Source: Bin5 sp965204705
GTDB lineage: Bacteria > Chloroflexota > Anaerolineae > Caldilineales > Caldilineaceae
NCBI GenBank assembly: GCA_965204705.1
Contig: OZ242006.1
Location: forward strand, 2,728,001 to 2,792,000
Direction: 5' to 3'
DNA length: 64,000 bases
A program made the translations under genes and the position numbers. Position 1 is the stretch's first letter. Every line of letters starts with the position of its first letter. Under the pieces are notes generated by a model, which had not been told where the DNA came from, made no database searches, and saw only the letters and a list, made by a program, of their open reading frames with translations. Below, one piece after another: positions 1 through 8,759 of the stretch.

Positions 1-2645
1 TTGTGCCTGTCTCTGCTGCGATTCTCCAATCTGAACCTGACCCTAACGACATCTGAAGAATTTCCTGCAGTAACTGAGTTATCGCAGTGCAAGGAGACTG
101 TGTGGCCCACGGCGAATCCGTCGCGCTCGAGCAACAGGTGAAACCGAGTGTCAGGCCCGACGATGTGTAGTCTCTGTCGCAGACCGTCCTGAGGCAAAAC
201 ATCGAATCGGCCCTCGATTAATTCCAATTGCCCACCATAGGCAATCCAGCCAAAGAGGGGATCGTCGGCTACAATCGTAGCCGCGGTTCGCAACGCCGCC
301 CCGTACCCGAGCTCAATCTCCCCGTCGTAAGGCCAGCTTCCCCGCCCGTTGTCCTGCCTGATCCACATGCCGCTGTACTTTTCGGGCGTGATCGCCCAGC
401 CTGACGCGCCGTCGTTTTCCTTTCCCGGAAACCAATACCCGTAGTTGGAGTCTGCCGTCCCGGTATTCATCAGACACCACGAACTTAAGAAAGAGGCGTA
501 GCCTAAGCGCAGGTAGGGGAATGGGTCTTTGGCAAAATAAAGTGCGTAGTCCACGATTGCCCAGCCTCCCAATTGTGACATGTAGCTGAGGCCGTATCTG
601 GACGAATCGCCGCCACGGTTGTCCCCACCCAACAGAGTGTACGACGGCTCCACCCACCCGCGCAGCGCAATGTTGGCTTCGATCTGTTTGACCAGAAACA
701 CCTCGAAGTCTGCGCGGTTAACTTCAGGATGTTCGTACCACTGTTCCCCGTGCTTGTCATACCAGAGCCGTGAATCCGGCTCCACCTTCCGCGTCAACCC
801 GTACCTCGCGACAGCATGGGAAGTCTCGAAAGCTGTCGTGTCAAAGGGATACTCGGAATCAAATGGGTACGGATCGTCGTACACGAAATACTTGACCTTT
901 TTCTCCCATTCACCGCGCAGCCAGTCGGCCCTATCCTGCCAACCCGCCTCCTTCAGCGCGTCGATCAGATCGACAATCAGCATTTCGTTATAGAGGCCGA
1001 GTCGATATGCCCAGTACCCCTGAGCTCCGTGGGGGATTCCGTCCAGTCCTGCCAGGAGAAAGTGGGCTTCTGCCGTCCCGAACGCCCTCTCCAGATAGCC
1101 GGTGCTGTCCAGATAGCTCGTCGACCCGGGGTATAGCTTGGCGATCTGGTACATGTGAAAATAGAGCATGATCACATGGGGATAATCATAGCTGCGCCAG
1201 ATATGCTCAAGGCCTTCGCCGTTGGTGCCGAACCCGTGTTCGCTATGCCTGTTCTCATACCAGTTGGGGACCCCATAAATGAAATACGGGTAAGGCTGCT
1301 CCTCATCGGTGCGCTGCAATCCGCCCCATACAAAATTCTCGATGTAGTACTCGACCGCCTCAATCTCCTTCTGTTCAGGAAAGTGCACGTTTTTCGCTGC
1401 AATGAACGGCGCTTTTGGCAGAGCCGTGTCATCGCAGGTCAACGTATAGCCGTACCAGCCGTCGAAGCCGCCCGTATCTTCCGGGCCGCGCAATAAGGCC
1501 TCGCGCATGTCCCAAACGGAAAACAAACCCTCGTACCACTTACCTGTATTCCTGTGCTGCTGATTGTCCACCAGGAAGGCGGTTCGCTTCTTGATCAGAG
1601 TCTCCAGCGGCTCGGTGACAAAGAACTCGAGATTCATATAGCAGCCGTCACCGTAGTTAACTGTCAGGACGTTTTCCCCCAAGCGAGTGAACTGAACTCG
1701 AAAACAGGAAGTGTCAACTTGCGTTTCATCTACCAGTTCTATTCTGGTCTGTTCGGGGAATTCAGCCGCAATTTCATACCCAACTTGCTTCGTCCGCAAT
1801 GAGAAAGTCGCACCCAGATCAATCGGCACCGTCATGCCCGGCACAATGTGAACATCGAAAAGATTCTCTCGGCAAAGAACGTCGCGCACGCCGTCATAGT
1901 CGTCAGCCCATTGCAGGCAGAAGCCGTACGCTACTCTGTCGCCTTCAGAACCTTGGGGTGAAAGTGTGACGCTGGTATGAGGCTGGCGCCAAGTGCCGCG
2001 CGTCTCCTTGCCTCCTGTCAAGGCAGAGTGAATATAGACGCGATAGGGCACACTGGTCGTCGAAGGGTGGGGGTCGATCTCCTCATAGTACTCCAGCTTC
2101 GTTCCCGGCAGAGGCGTCATGACCAGGTAAGGGCCGACACCGTTAGGGCGCTGCCAGAAGAGGAAGGAGCCATGGCCCGAAATAAAGCTGTGGCGCGCGA
2201 CCACCTGTGTGTAGTTGGCCAGGTTATCCCGCACAAACCGCTTGTTGAACGGCAGCGGCAGCCCGATGTCGCCAATCTCCATGCTCTCATCGGTCTCGTT
2301 GCAGAACTCCAGTTCCCAAAAAAGGCGGTCTCCGTCCAGGCTAAAGCGCTCCACCAGTCCCAGCCCGCGTAATCCGTGCAGTAACTGTGCGTTGCCGCTG
2401 TAGACGAACGTTCGTGATTCGCCCCCATTCTCCTCGATAGTGCGAATATCGCCAGAGGAAAAGGTTGTCGCAGATCTCCATTCGCCTTGTCCAATGCGAA
2501 GTCCAACCAGAACCTCCCCTAGCGTTTCACCCGGCGTTATGTATTCCGTTTCATAAACGTCTTCCTTAAGCTTCAGACTTCTGATACCGCCGCGGTTCCA
2601 TTCCAATTGAAACTGCCGAAGGGATTGCTCTGACTTGTTTGTCAT
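1..2645 (-). CDS. Large glycosidase-like protein, C-terminus beyond window (possibly DUF5695 family)
   Basis: The minus strand is open without a stop from an ATG at 2645 to the left edge, so at least 881 residues are present and the C-terminus lies outside the window. The first ~400 residues look beta-rich, as in N-terminal galactose-mutarotase-like or carbohydrate-binding domains. The next part has features of an alpha/alpha-barrel glycosidase, with many Trp, Tyr and His residues, for example the segments PNWYENRHSEHGFGTNGEG and GWVEPSYTLLGGDNRGGDSS. No signal peptide is visible, so it may act in the cytoplasm. It is the last visible gene of the minus-strand operon that begins at the sugar-binding lipoprotein at 10547, which supports a role in glycan or glycoside breakdown. 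The DUF5695 assignment is from memory of the family and is unproven; catalytic residues were not identified. Confidence 0.6.
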   Translation of the reverse strand, partial: MTNKSEQSLRQFQLEWNRGGIRSLKLKEDVYETEYITPGETLGEVLVGLRIGQGEWRSATTFSSGDIRTIEENGGESRTFVYSGNAQLLHGLRGLGLVERFSLDGDRLFWELEFCNETDESMEIGDIGLPLPFNKRFVRDNLANYTQVVARHSFISGHGSFLFWQRPNGVGPYLVMTPLPGTKLEYYEEIDPHPSTTSVPYRVYIHSALTGGKETRGTWRQPHTSVTLSPQGSEGDRVAYGFCLQWADDYDGVRDVLCRENLFDVHIVPGMTVPIDLGATFSLRTKQVGYEIAAEFPEQTRIELVDETQVDTSCFRVQFTRLGENVLTVNYGDGCYMNLEFFVTEPLETLIKKRTAFLVDNQQHRNTGKWYEGLFSVWDMREALLRGPEDTGGFDGWYGYTLTCDDTALPKAPFIAAKNVHFPEQKEIEAVEYYIENFVWGGLQRTDEEQPYPYFIYGVPNWYENRHSEHGFGTNGEGLEHIWRSYDYPHVIMLYFHMYQIAKLYPGSTSYLDSTGYLERAFGTAEAHFLLAGLDGIPHGAQGYWAYRLGLYNEMLIVDLIDALKEAGWQDRADWLRGEWEKKVKYFVYDDPYPFDSEYPFDTTAFETSHAVARYGLTRKVEPDSRLWYDKHGEQWYEHPEVNRADFEVFLVKQIEANIALRGWVEPSYTLLGGDNRGGDSSRYGLSYMSQLGGWAIVDYALYFAKDPFPYLRLGYASFLSSWCLMNTGTADSNYGYWFPGKENDGASGWAITPEKYSGMWIRQDNGRGSWPYDGEIELGYGAALRTAATIVADDPLFGWIAYGGQLELIEGRFDVLPQDGLRQRLHIVGPDTRFHLLLERDGFAVGHTVSLHCDNSVTAGNSSDVVRVRFRLENRSRDRH

Positions 2646-2971
2646 GATCTCTTCTTCTCATCTTTCTGCGCCGCGATGGGCGATTCCTGAAGGCGCAGGA
2701 ACTCCGCCCGGTCCCTAAGGAGAATAGGCAAATCCAACGCAAAGCTGTCCCAATGCTTAAGAATCAAAGTGAAGGTGGCGCGCGTTGAGTGAGTGGTACG
2801 CCAGCCGAATCACATTCTGACCGCCCAGGTGGTGGAGATTGACACGGCAGGCCCTCACTGGCCACTCTCTGCCGGCTCACGTTCGCAGGATAGTTTAGAA
2901 CTGCCTAAAGTTTTCGTTCGCCTTATGCGAAATACAGTACGCCCGGCGCCAAACACCATACGCGGCGCGCC
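2646..2971. other. Intergenic stretch, nothing recognised
   Basis: This stretch lies between the stop of the SDR gene and the start of the large glycosidase-like gene. No convincing terminator, promoter or small gene was seen. Open frames here are extensions of frames overlapping the SDR gene. The gap is longer than the other gaps of this operon, so the downstream gene may have its own promoter. Confidence 0.5.
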
Positions 2972-3802
2972 TCACCACATTACCCAGCCGCCCGAGTTGA
3001 TGTCCTGTCCCGTCATGCTGGCTGCGTCCTCCGACGCCAGAAAGACCGCGATCGCCGCCGCCTCCTCCGAACCGGCGCCCTTCTCGATGAAGCCTTCGTC
3101 CGGGCACCAACGTCCGGCCAGGACGGCGTTCGGTCTTGGCTCCCGGTACCGGTTCCTCACCGCCTCTTCGTCAAAAGCTTCCCCTCTGTACTCGGACCGG
3201 GCTCGTTCCAGCTCTACGCCACGCTCCTCGTGGGAACCGGGGCAGATGGCGTTGACCGTGATGTTGTACCTGCCTACATCCGCCGCCAGCGTGCGCGTAA
3301 ATCCGAGTATGCCCATTTTCGAAGTCGTGTAGGGTGTCCGGTGCGAGAGTGGTTGTTTGCCCGACCCTGAGCTGAAGTTTATGATGCGGCCATAGCGCTT
3401 GCGGATCATCTCCGGCAACACATATTTGCAGCCGAGGAAGGCCGAATCGAGATTTACGGCCAGTGTTTGCTGCCACTCCGCCAGGCTCATCTGCCAGACA
3501 TCCTTGGTCGGACCGGCTATGCCCACAACATTGGCCAGAATGTCGATCGTACCGAAGCTGTCGATCGTACGTTCAACCAGTTCCCTGACCGGCTCTTCCT
3601 TTGAAACATCGGTCTGGGAGCAGAGCGCCTCCCCGCCTGCCTCCCGAATCCGCTCACCAACTGTTCCGTCGAGCTCATCTGCAGGAAGTATGTCGCATAT
3701 TGCAACTGCCGCCCCTTCCGCAGCAAACCTGATTGCCAGGGCCTCTCCGTGCCCCCGTCCGGCGCCGGTGACCAAAGCCACTTGTCCTTCCAACCTGCCC
3801 AT
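2972..3802 (-). CDS. SDR-family NAD(P)-dependent oxidoreductase
   Basis: This 276-residue protein has the classical short-chain dehydrogenase layout: a Rossmann cofactor motif TGAGRGHG at residues 12-19, Asn118, Ser144/145, and the catalytic pair Tyr158 and Lys162 in YTTSK. The usual NNAG motif after strand 4 is replaced by NVVG at 91-94. Length fits the classical SDR class (about 250-280). It probably oxidises or reduces a sugar or sugar-acid intermediate in the cytoplasm. It starts 29 bp after the enolase-superfamily gene and has a GGGGGA Shine-Dalgarno-like site about 9 bp upstream of its ATG. The pairing of a sugar-acid dehydratase with an SDR suggests consecutive steps in one sugar-acid pathway. 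The substrate cannot be read from the sequence. Confidence 0.9.
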   Translation of the reverse strand: MGRLEGQVALVTGAGRGHGEALAIRFAAEGAAVAICDILPADELDGTVGERIREAGGEALCSQTDVSKEEPVRELVERTIDSFGTIDILANVVGIAGPTKDVWQMSLAEWQQTLAVNLDSAFLGCKYVLPEMIRKRYGRIINFSSGSGKQPLSHRTPYTTSKMGILGFTRTLAADVGRYNITVNAICPGSHEERGVELERARSEYRGEAFDEEAVRNRYREPRPNAVLAGRWCPDEGFIEKGAGSEEAAAIAVFLASEDAASMTGQDINSGGWVMW

Positions 3803-3831
3803 TGATGAAGTTCCCCCGCTCTCTTTCTAGA

Positions 3832-4953
3832 CTATGATTGTCTCTTGACCACTGCTTCGTCCAGCTCGATCCCCAACCCCGGACCCGTAGGCGGAACAAT
3901 GTATCCGTTTTCGAATTTGATCGGCTCTTTTAATAGCTCCTGGTGAAGGCCCCCGCCGTTATACTCCTGGATCAGGAAGTTGGGAGAGCAGGTATCGAGT
4001 TGTACAGCAGCTGCTGCCGCCACAGGTCCACAATACATGTGGGGGGCGATCATGGCGTAATGCGCTTCGGCAATTCCCGCGATCTTTTTCGATTCCAGGA
4101 TGCCGCCGCACTGCCCCACGTCCAGCTGTATGATCTGTGCTGCCTGTTTCCTGAGCAGCTCAGCAAACTCGAACTTCGTTACCAGTCGCTCGCCTGTCGC
4201 GATCGGTATGCTGGTATGCGCAGCAACGCGGGCCATTTCGTCAATGTTTTCCGGCGGCACCGGCTCTTCAAACCAGAACGGGTCGAACTCCTCCAGAATC
4301 TTGGCAACGCGGATCGCGCCCGCCGTGCTGAACTGACCGTGCGTCCCGATGCCAATTTCGAGGTCATCGCCCACCGCGTCGCGAATACACTGGAAAATCT
4401 TGGCAACATGCCGAATCATCTTTAAGGGATAATCCTGCGGATTGGGAAAAATTGGCTGGAAGGGATCGAATTTGCACGCCGTGTTTCCCTCTTCAACCAG
4501 TTTGGCGGCTATTTCGCCTGCCTTTTCCGGGTTCTCCCAGATGCCTTCGGTCGGCATATAAGCGTAGGCGCGCAACTTCTCATGGAAGCGCCCACCCAGC
4601 AGGTTGTAGATGGGCTGCCCCAGTGCCTTTCCGATGATATCCCAACAGGCCATTTCAATTGCGCTTATCGCCGGCGTCATGTCCAACCCGGGATTGCGAT
4701 AATCGTGACGCGAGGCGAACATTGTTTGCCACAGTTTTTCGACGTCAAAGGGGTTGGCACCGACGACAAACTGTTCACCCAGGTCTTTGATCAGGCTGAT
4801 CTGGGCATCCAGTTTCTTCGCATTTCCCGATGGCCTTTCCCCCAATCCGACGATGCCTTCATCCGTTTTCAGTTGCACAAACAGCCACATACTCCCCCCG
4901 CGAAAAGGGGGATTGTTCCTTAACACAATGGTCTCTACTTCGACGATCTTCAT
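3832..4953 (-). CDS. Enolase-superfamily (mandelate racemase/muconate lactonizing) dehydratase-like protein
   Basis: This 373-residue protein has the N-terminal capping domain (about 1-125) and the TIM-like barrel of the MR/MLE group, and most resembles galactonate dehydratase-type proteins. The second and third metal-binding acids are in FWFEEP (Glu229/230) and ATGER (Glu255), and a barrel histidine lies in APHMY (His305). The position expected to carry the first Mg ligand (Asp in the DxH of galactonate dehydratases) reads GTHGQ, with Gly203 in place of Asp but His205 kept. Such GTHGQ proteins are, as far as I recall, common in Chloroflexota and Poribacteria and may form their own subgroup. 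A GGAG site precedes the ATG. The gene sits between the GH4 gene and the SDR gene and probably handles a sugar acid released from the imported glycoside. Confidence 0.9.
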   Translation of the reverse strand: MKIVEVETIVLRNNPPFRGGSMWLFVQLKTDEGIVGLGERPSGNAKKLDAQISLIKDLGEQFVVGANPFDVEKLWQTMFASRHDYRNPGLDMTPAISAIEMACWDIIGKALGQPIYNLLGGRFHEKLRAYAYMPTEGIWENPEKAGEIAAKLVEEGNTACKFDPFQPIFPNPQDYPLKMIRHVAKIFQCIRDAVGDDLEIGIGTHGQFSTAGAIRVAKILEEFDPFWFEEPVPPENIDEMARVAAHTSIPIATGERLVTKFEFAELLRKQAAQIIQLDVGQCGGILESKKIAGIAEAHYAMIAPHMYCGPVAAAAAVQLDTCSPNFLIQEYNGGGLHQELLKEPIKFENGYIVPPTGPGLGIELDEAVVKRQS

Positions 4954-5130
4954 CCCTCAGCTCCAATCGTTTCTTTAATGCATCCGATCCAACTGAACAC
5001 CAGCTTCCCACATGGCAACACAAATGCGGGGGTCGCTCAATCGGTTCTCAGACGCGCCCCCCGCAGCCCCTCTACTTCAAACATGGTTCTCCCAATAGGA
5101 GAATCCCCGCTACTCAGTGGTCATTTGCAA

Positions 5131-6618
5131 TCAGTCCGCTGCCACGGCCTCCTCGGCTCGAATCACAGGATCATCCCGAACAGGCGTCCCGCTGATGCCG
5201 TTGGCATCCCACCCTTTGGGCCAGCGGAAATAATCGTTCATCTCCCTGTGGAAATCCTGCCCCAGAATCGCTTCTAGCGCCTCTTCCGCCTGCGCATAGG
5301 AGCGCGTCTCATTGGCGTCAAGCATCTCCCACAGCAGCAGGGAACGATCTCCCGTCTTTAACGCCAACAGCGTGCGCTCCAGGGAGAGAACCAGTGGAAG
5401 GATCTGAGTGAGCATGATTTTGGGCGGCAACGGTTCCACATGAATGCGGTGGATACCCTCCTTGTTCACCACCGCGGGAATCTCGACAACAATGTCGTCC
5501 GGGACACCGGGCAGAGCCCCTTGATTTGGCACATTCACCTGGAACTGGCCTTCTCTATCATTGACCAAAGCATCGATAATCGGTACCTGCTGCTCGATTG
5601 TCTTGTTTCTGCCAAGATTTTCCACCAGGCTCGCCGCTGGGTCCTGGGCAAGGCGGGCAATCTGTGCCACTCTCCGCTCCTGGTTGTCAACATACATCGG
5701 CCAGGAAAGGTGCGAGCGCTGACCCCCCCACGGCTCACCGAACCAGAACCGCTTGGCATCGAAATCTTTGTGGTACCACCATCCGATGTACTTCATCCAG
5801 GTCGTGTCGCCCAGCGGCATCAGCCCGTAGAGTCGGTACATATGCACCGCGGCCCGCGACAGGTCGATTTCCCACGCCCGCGTCAACTCGCCCGACCAGC
5901 CTACTTTCCCTGTCGGCAAACCTCGGCTGGCGGCAGTCTCCTCCCAATACGCCTCACCCTTGGACTCAATCCATTCATCGATCAGAGGATAGGCGTCTTT
6001 GCCTTCGTATTCGAACTGCGTCAGCCAGATGTTGTGGTTGAGCCCGGGTGCCTGCCAGGTGACCTGAGTGTGGTCGACATCGAGCATATTGCAGATGTCC
6101 CGGTAACCGTAATAGCCATGGCACAGACCACAGACCTTGACGTCGGTCTCGCGGCCGATCGCGGTGCAACCATCGTAAACCGGGTTCCCAGACTGTATCA
6201 GCCAGGCGTCTGGACAGATCTCCTCAATCTCTCTCGCCACCTCTAAAATGAATGAGGAGTTGTAAAAAGAGTACTCAAGTGTACTGGGGCCATCCCAATC
6301 GTAGCCGAATTTCTTGATCAACTCGCGCGTTTCCAGCCCCGATCGGTAGGTGACAACGGAGGCCGTGTTTATGACGAAATCGGCATCTTGCATCGCCTCG
6401 CGGCGGTCTAAGGTCTGGTCGAATGTAATGTCCGCGCCCAGCTCGTCGGCATAGCGTTCGGCCAGCCTGTGGATCATCTCTAACCGTTCGGCGTCCACAT
6501 CCATGAAACTCACATGGCTGCCTCTCAGGCTTTCCGTCAGGCACAAGTCCTTCACAAGCCCCAGGGAGAATGTCGCGCTCCCTGCCCCTATCACTCCGAT
6601 TTTGACTGCGGTTCCCAT
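5131..6618 (-). CDS. Glycoside hydrolase family 4 (NAD+/divalent-metal-dependent glycosidase)
   Basis: The protein of 495 residues belongs to the alpha-glucosidase/6-phospho-glycosidase/alpha-galacturonidase family GH4. It opens with a dinucleotide-binding motif GAGSATF at 11-17, has Asn145-Pro in SGNPV, and shows the metal-binding Cys166 (in CGLCHGYYG) and His195 (in GLNHNIW). Their spacing of 29 residues matches characterised GH4 enzymes. GH4 enzymes cleave by an oxidation-elimination mechanism using NAD+ and Mn2+. The start at 6618 is chosen because AGGAG lies about 9 bp upstream and the Rossmann motif follows at once; a longer frame from 6687 adds 23 residues without family character. It sits between the two ABC permeases and the dehydratase, so its product probably feeds the dehydratase and SDR. 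The exact sugar is not known. Confidence 0.92.
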   Translation of the reverse strand: MGTAVKIGVIGAGSATFSLGLVKDLCLTESLRGSHVSFMDVDAERLEMIHRLAERYADELGADITFDQTLDRREAMQDADFVINTASVVTYRSGLETRELIKKFGYDWDGPSTLEYSFYNSSFILEVAREIEEICPDAWLIQSGNPVYDGCTAIGRETDVKVCGLCHGYYGYRDICNMLDVDHTQVTWQAPGLNHNIWLTQFEYEGKDAYPLIDEWIESKGEAYWEETAASRGLPTGKVGWSGELTRAWEIDLSRAAVHMYRLYGLMPLGDTTWMKYIGWWYHKDFDAKRFWFGEPWGGQRSHLSWPMYVDNQERRVAQIARLAQDPAASLVENLGRNKTIEQQVPIIDALVNDREGQFQVNVPNQGALPGVPDDIVVEIPAVVNKEGIHRIHVEPLPPKIMLTQILPLVLSLERTLLALKTGDRSLLLWEMLDANETRSYAQAEEALEAILGQDFHREMNDYFRWPKGWDANGISGTPVRDDPVIRAEEAVAAD

Positions 6619-6749
6619 TCTATGTGCTCCTGTTCTGGACGAACTGTTTCGTGTACAACCGATGGACTGGTGGTTGAGTGTCGCCAAGCGTGTTTGCAGA
6701 TTTCGCTAACGGTATGGGAAGGAAACGCCCGCTTCCTTGTTCTGGGCGG

Positions 6750-7631
6750 CTATCCCTTGACTGCGCCCAGGCGGATGCCGTGAATGAAATAGCGTTGGAG
6801 AAACGGGTAGACGATCAAAATGGGCACCGTTGCGACGACGATGTTTGCGGCCCGGATCGACCGGTCCGATAAATTGTAAATGTCGTCCATGTTTACTGTC
6901 AGGATCTGCAGATTCATGTCGACCACCACTGTACGCAGGAAGGTCATGACCGGGTACTTTTCGTTGTCCATAATCAGGACCATGCCGTCAAACCAGGCAT
7001 TCCAATGGAAGACTGCGGCAAACAGAGTCAGTGTCGCCAGCGCCGGCACCGACAGAGGCAGATAAACGTAGTACAAAGTACCCCAATAGGAGGCCCCATC
7101 AATGATCGCTGCCTCTTCCAATTCTTTCGGAATCTCGCGGAAAAAATTCATCAACAAGATCACATTCCAGATCGGCAGAGCGCCGGGCAGCACCAGAGCC
7201 CAGAGGCTGTTGAGCAGACCCAGGTTGCGGATCACCATCCACCAGGGGATTAACCCACCGTTGAAAAGCATAGCGATCAGCACAATCCACATGAAGACCG
7301 AACGCCCTTTCAACTCTTGGGACGTCTTGGAGAGCGGATATGCTGCCAGTACCGTCATCGCCATGTTAATAGAGGTGCCCAACACCGTACGAGAAACCGA
7401 AACCAGAAACGCTTTGTAGACGGGCCCCGCCTCCAGTATCTCAAGATAGTTCTGGAATGTCGTTCCCAACGGCCACAGTGTGACAAACCCGCCCATGGAG
7501 GCGGCCCGGTTGCTCAGCGAAACCGCGACGACATGCACCATGGGAAATAGACAGGCCAAGCCGAAGAGAAACAGAAAGAGGTAATTTCCTACGTCAAACA
7601 ACTGGCTGGCAAAACTCTTCTCACGTATCAT
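6750..7631 (-). CDS. Carbohydrate ABC transporter permease, LplC/YtcP-like
   Basis: This 293-residue inner-membrane protein has about six hydrophobic segments and a binding-protein-dependent permease EAA loop at about residues 174-195 (EAAIIDGASYWG), the contact site for the ATPase. It pairs with the upstream LplB-like permease 45 bp away and with the lipoprotein at 8760-10547 to form the importer. No ATPase gene is in the cluster. This is usual for this family, in which a shared MsmX-type ATPase encoded elsewhere serves several importers (family knowledge). The ATG at 7631 has only a weak GGAACGG-type ribosome binding site. Confidence 0.93.
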   Translation of the reverse strand: MIREKSFASQLFDVGNYLFLFLFGLACLFPMVHVVAVSLSNRAASMGGFVTLWPLGTTFQNYLEILEAGPVYKAFLVSVSRTVLGTSINMAMTVLAAYPLSKTSQELKGRSVFMWIVLIAMLFNGGLIPWWMVIRNLGLLNSLWALVLPGALPIWNVILLMNFFREIPKELEEAAIIDGASYWGTLYYVYLPLSVPALATLTLFAAVFHWNAWFDGMVLIMDNEKYPVMTFLRTVVVDMNLQILTVNMDDIYNLSDRSIRAANIVVATVPILIVYPFLQRYFIHGIRLGAVKG

Positions 7632-7676
7632 TGCCGTTCCAAAGGTCGCCCCTGGTTTCCCGATTCCTGCCGAGTT

Positions 7677-8630
7677 TCAAAAAATGCGATAGCCGGCGTA
7701 TCTGCTGGCCAATCGGTACGCGAAGACGATCAGAACAAAGCCCATCGCCGACTGGAAGAGCCCCACGGCCGCGCCCATACTATAGCGTGCGGAAATAAGA
7801 CCGGCGCGGTAGACATAAGTGTCGATAATATCGCCTGTTTCATAAACGGTTGGGTTGTATAAGGTCAGTACCTGCTCGAATCCAGCTTGAAGAACATTAC
7901 CCAGGTTCAGGCAGGCGATCAGAATGACCATTGATAGAATGCCGGGAATGTTGACGTGGCGAATGCGCTGCCAGCGGCTGGCCCCATCAATGGCAGCCGC
8001 CTCATGCAGAACCGGATCGATACCCGTCAGCGCGGCCAGATAAATGATCGTCGCCCAGCCGGCCTCTTTCCACAGATTTGTGACTACGATGATTGGGCGG
8101 AACCAGGCGTTGCTGCCCAGAAAAAGGATCGGGTCAAAGCCCACATATTCGATTACGCGGTTGACCATCCCCGATGTCGACAGCAAGTCCAGCAGGATGC
8201 CTCCCAGCACAATCCAGGAGAGGAAATGGGGCAGGTAGATGACCGTCTGCACTGTACGCTTGAAGATCATCGACCGAATCTCGTTGAGCAGTAACGCCAA
8301 CGAAACGGCCATGAACTGAAGTGTGGCTATTTTAGCGACGGCGATAATAAACGAGTTGGAGAGAACGTTCTTGAAGTCAGGATTGGCGAAAATAAACTCG
8401 AAGTGCTTCAGACCCACCCACGGTGACCCGCCGAATCCCAAGCCGGGGTTGAAATCCTGAAACGCGATCACTACGCCGTACATGGGGTAATAGTGAAAAA
8501 GAGCAAGCTGGATAACCGGCAGTACCATCATAACGTACAGCGGCCACGCTCGAGACAGGTAGTTGCGGATTCTCGCGCGCTTCGCGGCCGCTTCGTCGGT
8601 TGGCCCTAACTCCGCTTGCACGACTGCCAT
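7677..8630 (-). CDS. Carbohydrate ABC transporter permease, LplB-like
   Basis: This 317-residue protein begins with a charged cytoplasmic tail and a conserved block (YLSRAWPLYVMMVLPVIQL, then FHYYPMYGVVIAFQDFNP) typical of LplB/YtcQ-partner permeases. It has about six membrane segments and an EAA loop near residues 212-230 (EAAAIDGASRWQRIRHV). It would form the heterodimeric channel with the next gene. It lies 129 bp downstream of the binding-protein gene, in the same direction. The ATG at 8630 has a purine-rich AAGAGAAAA stretch upstream but no strong Shine-Dalgarno site. Confidence 0.93.
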   Translation of the reverse strand: MAVVQAELGPTDEAAAKRARIRNYLSRAWPLYVMMVLPVIQLALFHYYPMYGVVIAFQDFNPGLGFGGSPWVGLKHFEFIFANPDFKNVLSNSFIIAVAKIATLQFMAVSLALLLNEIRSMIFKRTVQTVIYLPHFLSWIVLGGILLDLLSTSGMVNRVIEYVGFDPILFLGSNAWFRPIIVVTNLWKEAGWATIIYLAALTGIDPVLHEAAAIDGASRWQRIRHVNIPGILSMVILIACLNLGNVLQAGFEQVLTLYNPTVYETGDIIDTYVYRAGLISARYSMGAAVGLFQSAMGFVLIVFAYRLASRYAGYRIF

Positions 8631-8759
8631 GTGGTTTTCTCTTGGAAGCTACTTGAATTGAAATCTCTCAGAGGAGTCCACTCGTATCGAGGTAGCCGGA
8701 TGGGGGGAGCCCCGGTTTCCCGAGGACACCCCCGCATCCTTCGCAGTCCCGAATATTTC

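Noticed and set aside
3399..4923. Plus-strand frames up to 160 codons opposite the SDR and dehydratase genes
   Set aside because: Antisense shadows of well-supported genes with conserved active sites.
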